Below are positions 4,952-5,310 of a stretch of 5,310 nt of DNA, piece after piece (positions within the stretch are counted from its first letter, which is position 1; each line of letters begins with the position of its first letter). The notes beneath the pieces are model-generated. The model did not search any database. It was not told the DNA's origin and worked only from the letters and a program-made list of their open reading frames with translations. Both the position numbers and the translations under genes were made by a program. Source of the stretch: Pseudomonadota bacterium (lineage in GTDB: Bacteria; Pseudomonadota; Alphaproteobacteria; Rhizobiales; Rhizobiaceae); NCBI GenBank assembly GCA_023451915.1, contig JAEXXS010000216.1, positions 1-5,310 of the forward strand, written 5' to 3'.

Positions 4952-5310
4952 TCACATGACGAGAATCGGCGACTTCGGCGGCACGCGATCGTAAAGATCG
5001 ATGATATCCTGATTGAGGAAGCGTACGCAGCCTGACGAAACCGCCTTGCCGATGGACCACCATTCCGGATTGCCGTGTAGGCGGTAGAGCGTGTCCTTGC
5101 CGTCCTGGAAAATATAGAGCGCACGCGCGCCGAGCGGGTTCTTGAGGCCCGGAGCCATGCCGCCATTGGCAGAGCTGTACTGGACCAGTTCCGGCTGGCG
5201 GGCGACCATTTCATCCGGCGGCGTCCAGCGCGGCCACTGGCGCTTGTACTGGATCACAGCGCGACCGGACCATGCAAAGCCTTCGCGTCCGATGCCGACG
5301 CCATAGCGCA
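4952..5310 (-). CDS. L,D-transpeptidase, YkuD domain, C-terminal part (cut by window edge)
   Basis: YkuD enzymes make 3-3 peptidoglycan cross-links or attach proteins to peptidoglycan, acting in the periplasm through a catalytic cysteine. In Brucella and relatives such enzymes are known to link outer-membrane beta-barrel proteins to the wall. The 119 or so codons seen here include YGVGIGREGFAWSG at the right edge, then WPRWTPPDEM, the NPLGARALY stretch, a catalytic-site His (codon 5077-5075, in YRLHG) and the nucleophile Cys in SSGCVRF (codon 5029-5027). The domain closes with LNQDIIDLYDRVP and the stop at 4954-4952. The frame is open through the right edge; the GTG at 5257 is an internal valine, not the start. 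The signal peptide and N-terminus are outside the window. The gene converges on the HerA-like gene. Confidence 0.95.
   Translation of the reverse strand, partial: RYGVGIGREGFAWSGRAVIQYKRQWPRWTPPDEMVARQPELVQYSSANGGMAPGLKNPLGARALYIFQDGKDTLYRLHGNPEWWSIGKAVSSGCVRFLNQDIIDLYDRVPPKSPILVM

Overview
The window looks like chromosome of an alphaproteobacterium in the Brucella/Ochrobactrum group. The reasons are a moderately GC-rich coding style, proteins typical of Rhizobiales, and a roughly 100-bp bipartite palindromic repeat (2594-2696) that resembles the Brucella Bru-RS elements as I remember them. The genus is an inference; no database was searched.

Layout from left to right: (1) the N-terminal 140 codons of a CorA-family divalent-metal transporter on the minus strand, running off the left edge; (2) a 194-base divergent intergenic region with a candidate promoter for each side and a perfect 8+8 bp palindrome in front of the rightward gene; (3) a rightward two-gene operon, a GntR/FCD regulator followed with a 4-base ATGA overlap by a CynX/NimT-type MFS transporter; (4) a 152-base convergent intergenic region holding the Bru-RS-like repeat, whose first three bases are the transporter's stop codon, and a strong bidirectional terminator; (5) a small leftward glycine/methionine-rich protein (DUF2267/DUF2780-like); (6) a divergent promoter region; (7) a rightward HerA-like (DUF853, YjgR-type) P-loop ATPase of 503 residues; (8) a 103-base convergent gap filled by degenerate octamer repeats in inverted orientation; (9) the C-terminal part of a leftward L,D-transpeptidase (YkuD domain), running off the right edge.

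Functionally this is mostly ordinary chromosome. The clearest gene-to-gene relation is regulator plus transporter: the GntR protein probably senses a small acid or related ligand and controls its own operon, including the exporter or importer. The ATPase and the small protein are divergently transcribed, and nothing visible ties their functions together. No defence, mobile or biosynthetic system can be supported.

The most unusual structure is the convergent gap at 4848-4950. It carries an octamer repeat (consensus RGGGARTA) in both orientations, so that each of the two converging genes is followed within a few bases of its stop codon by a sense-strand G-quadruplex motif. The two arms can also pair with each other as a long hairpin.
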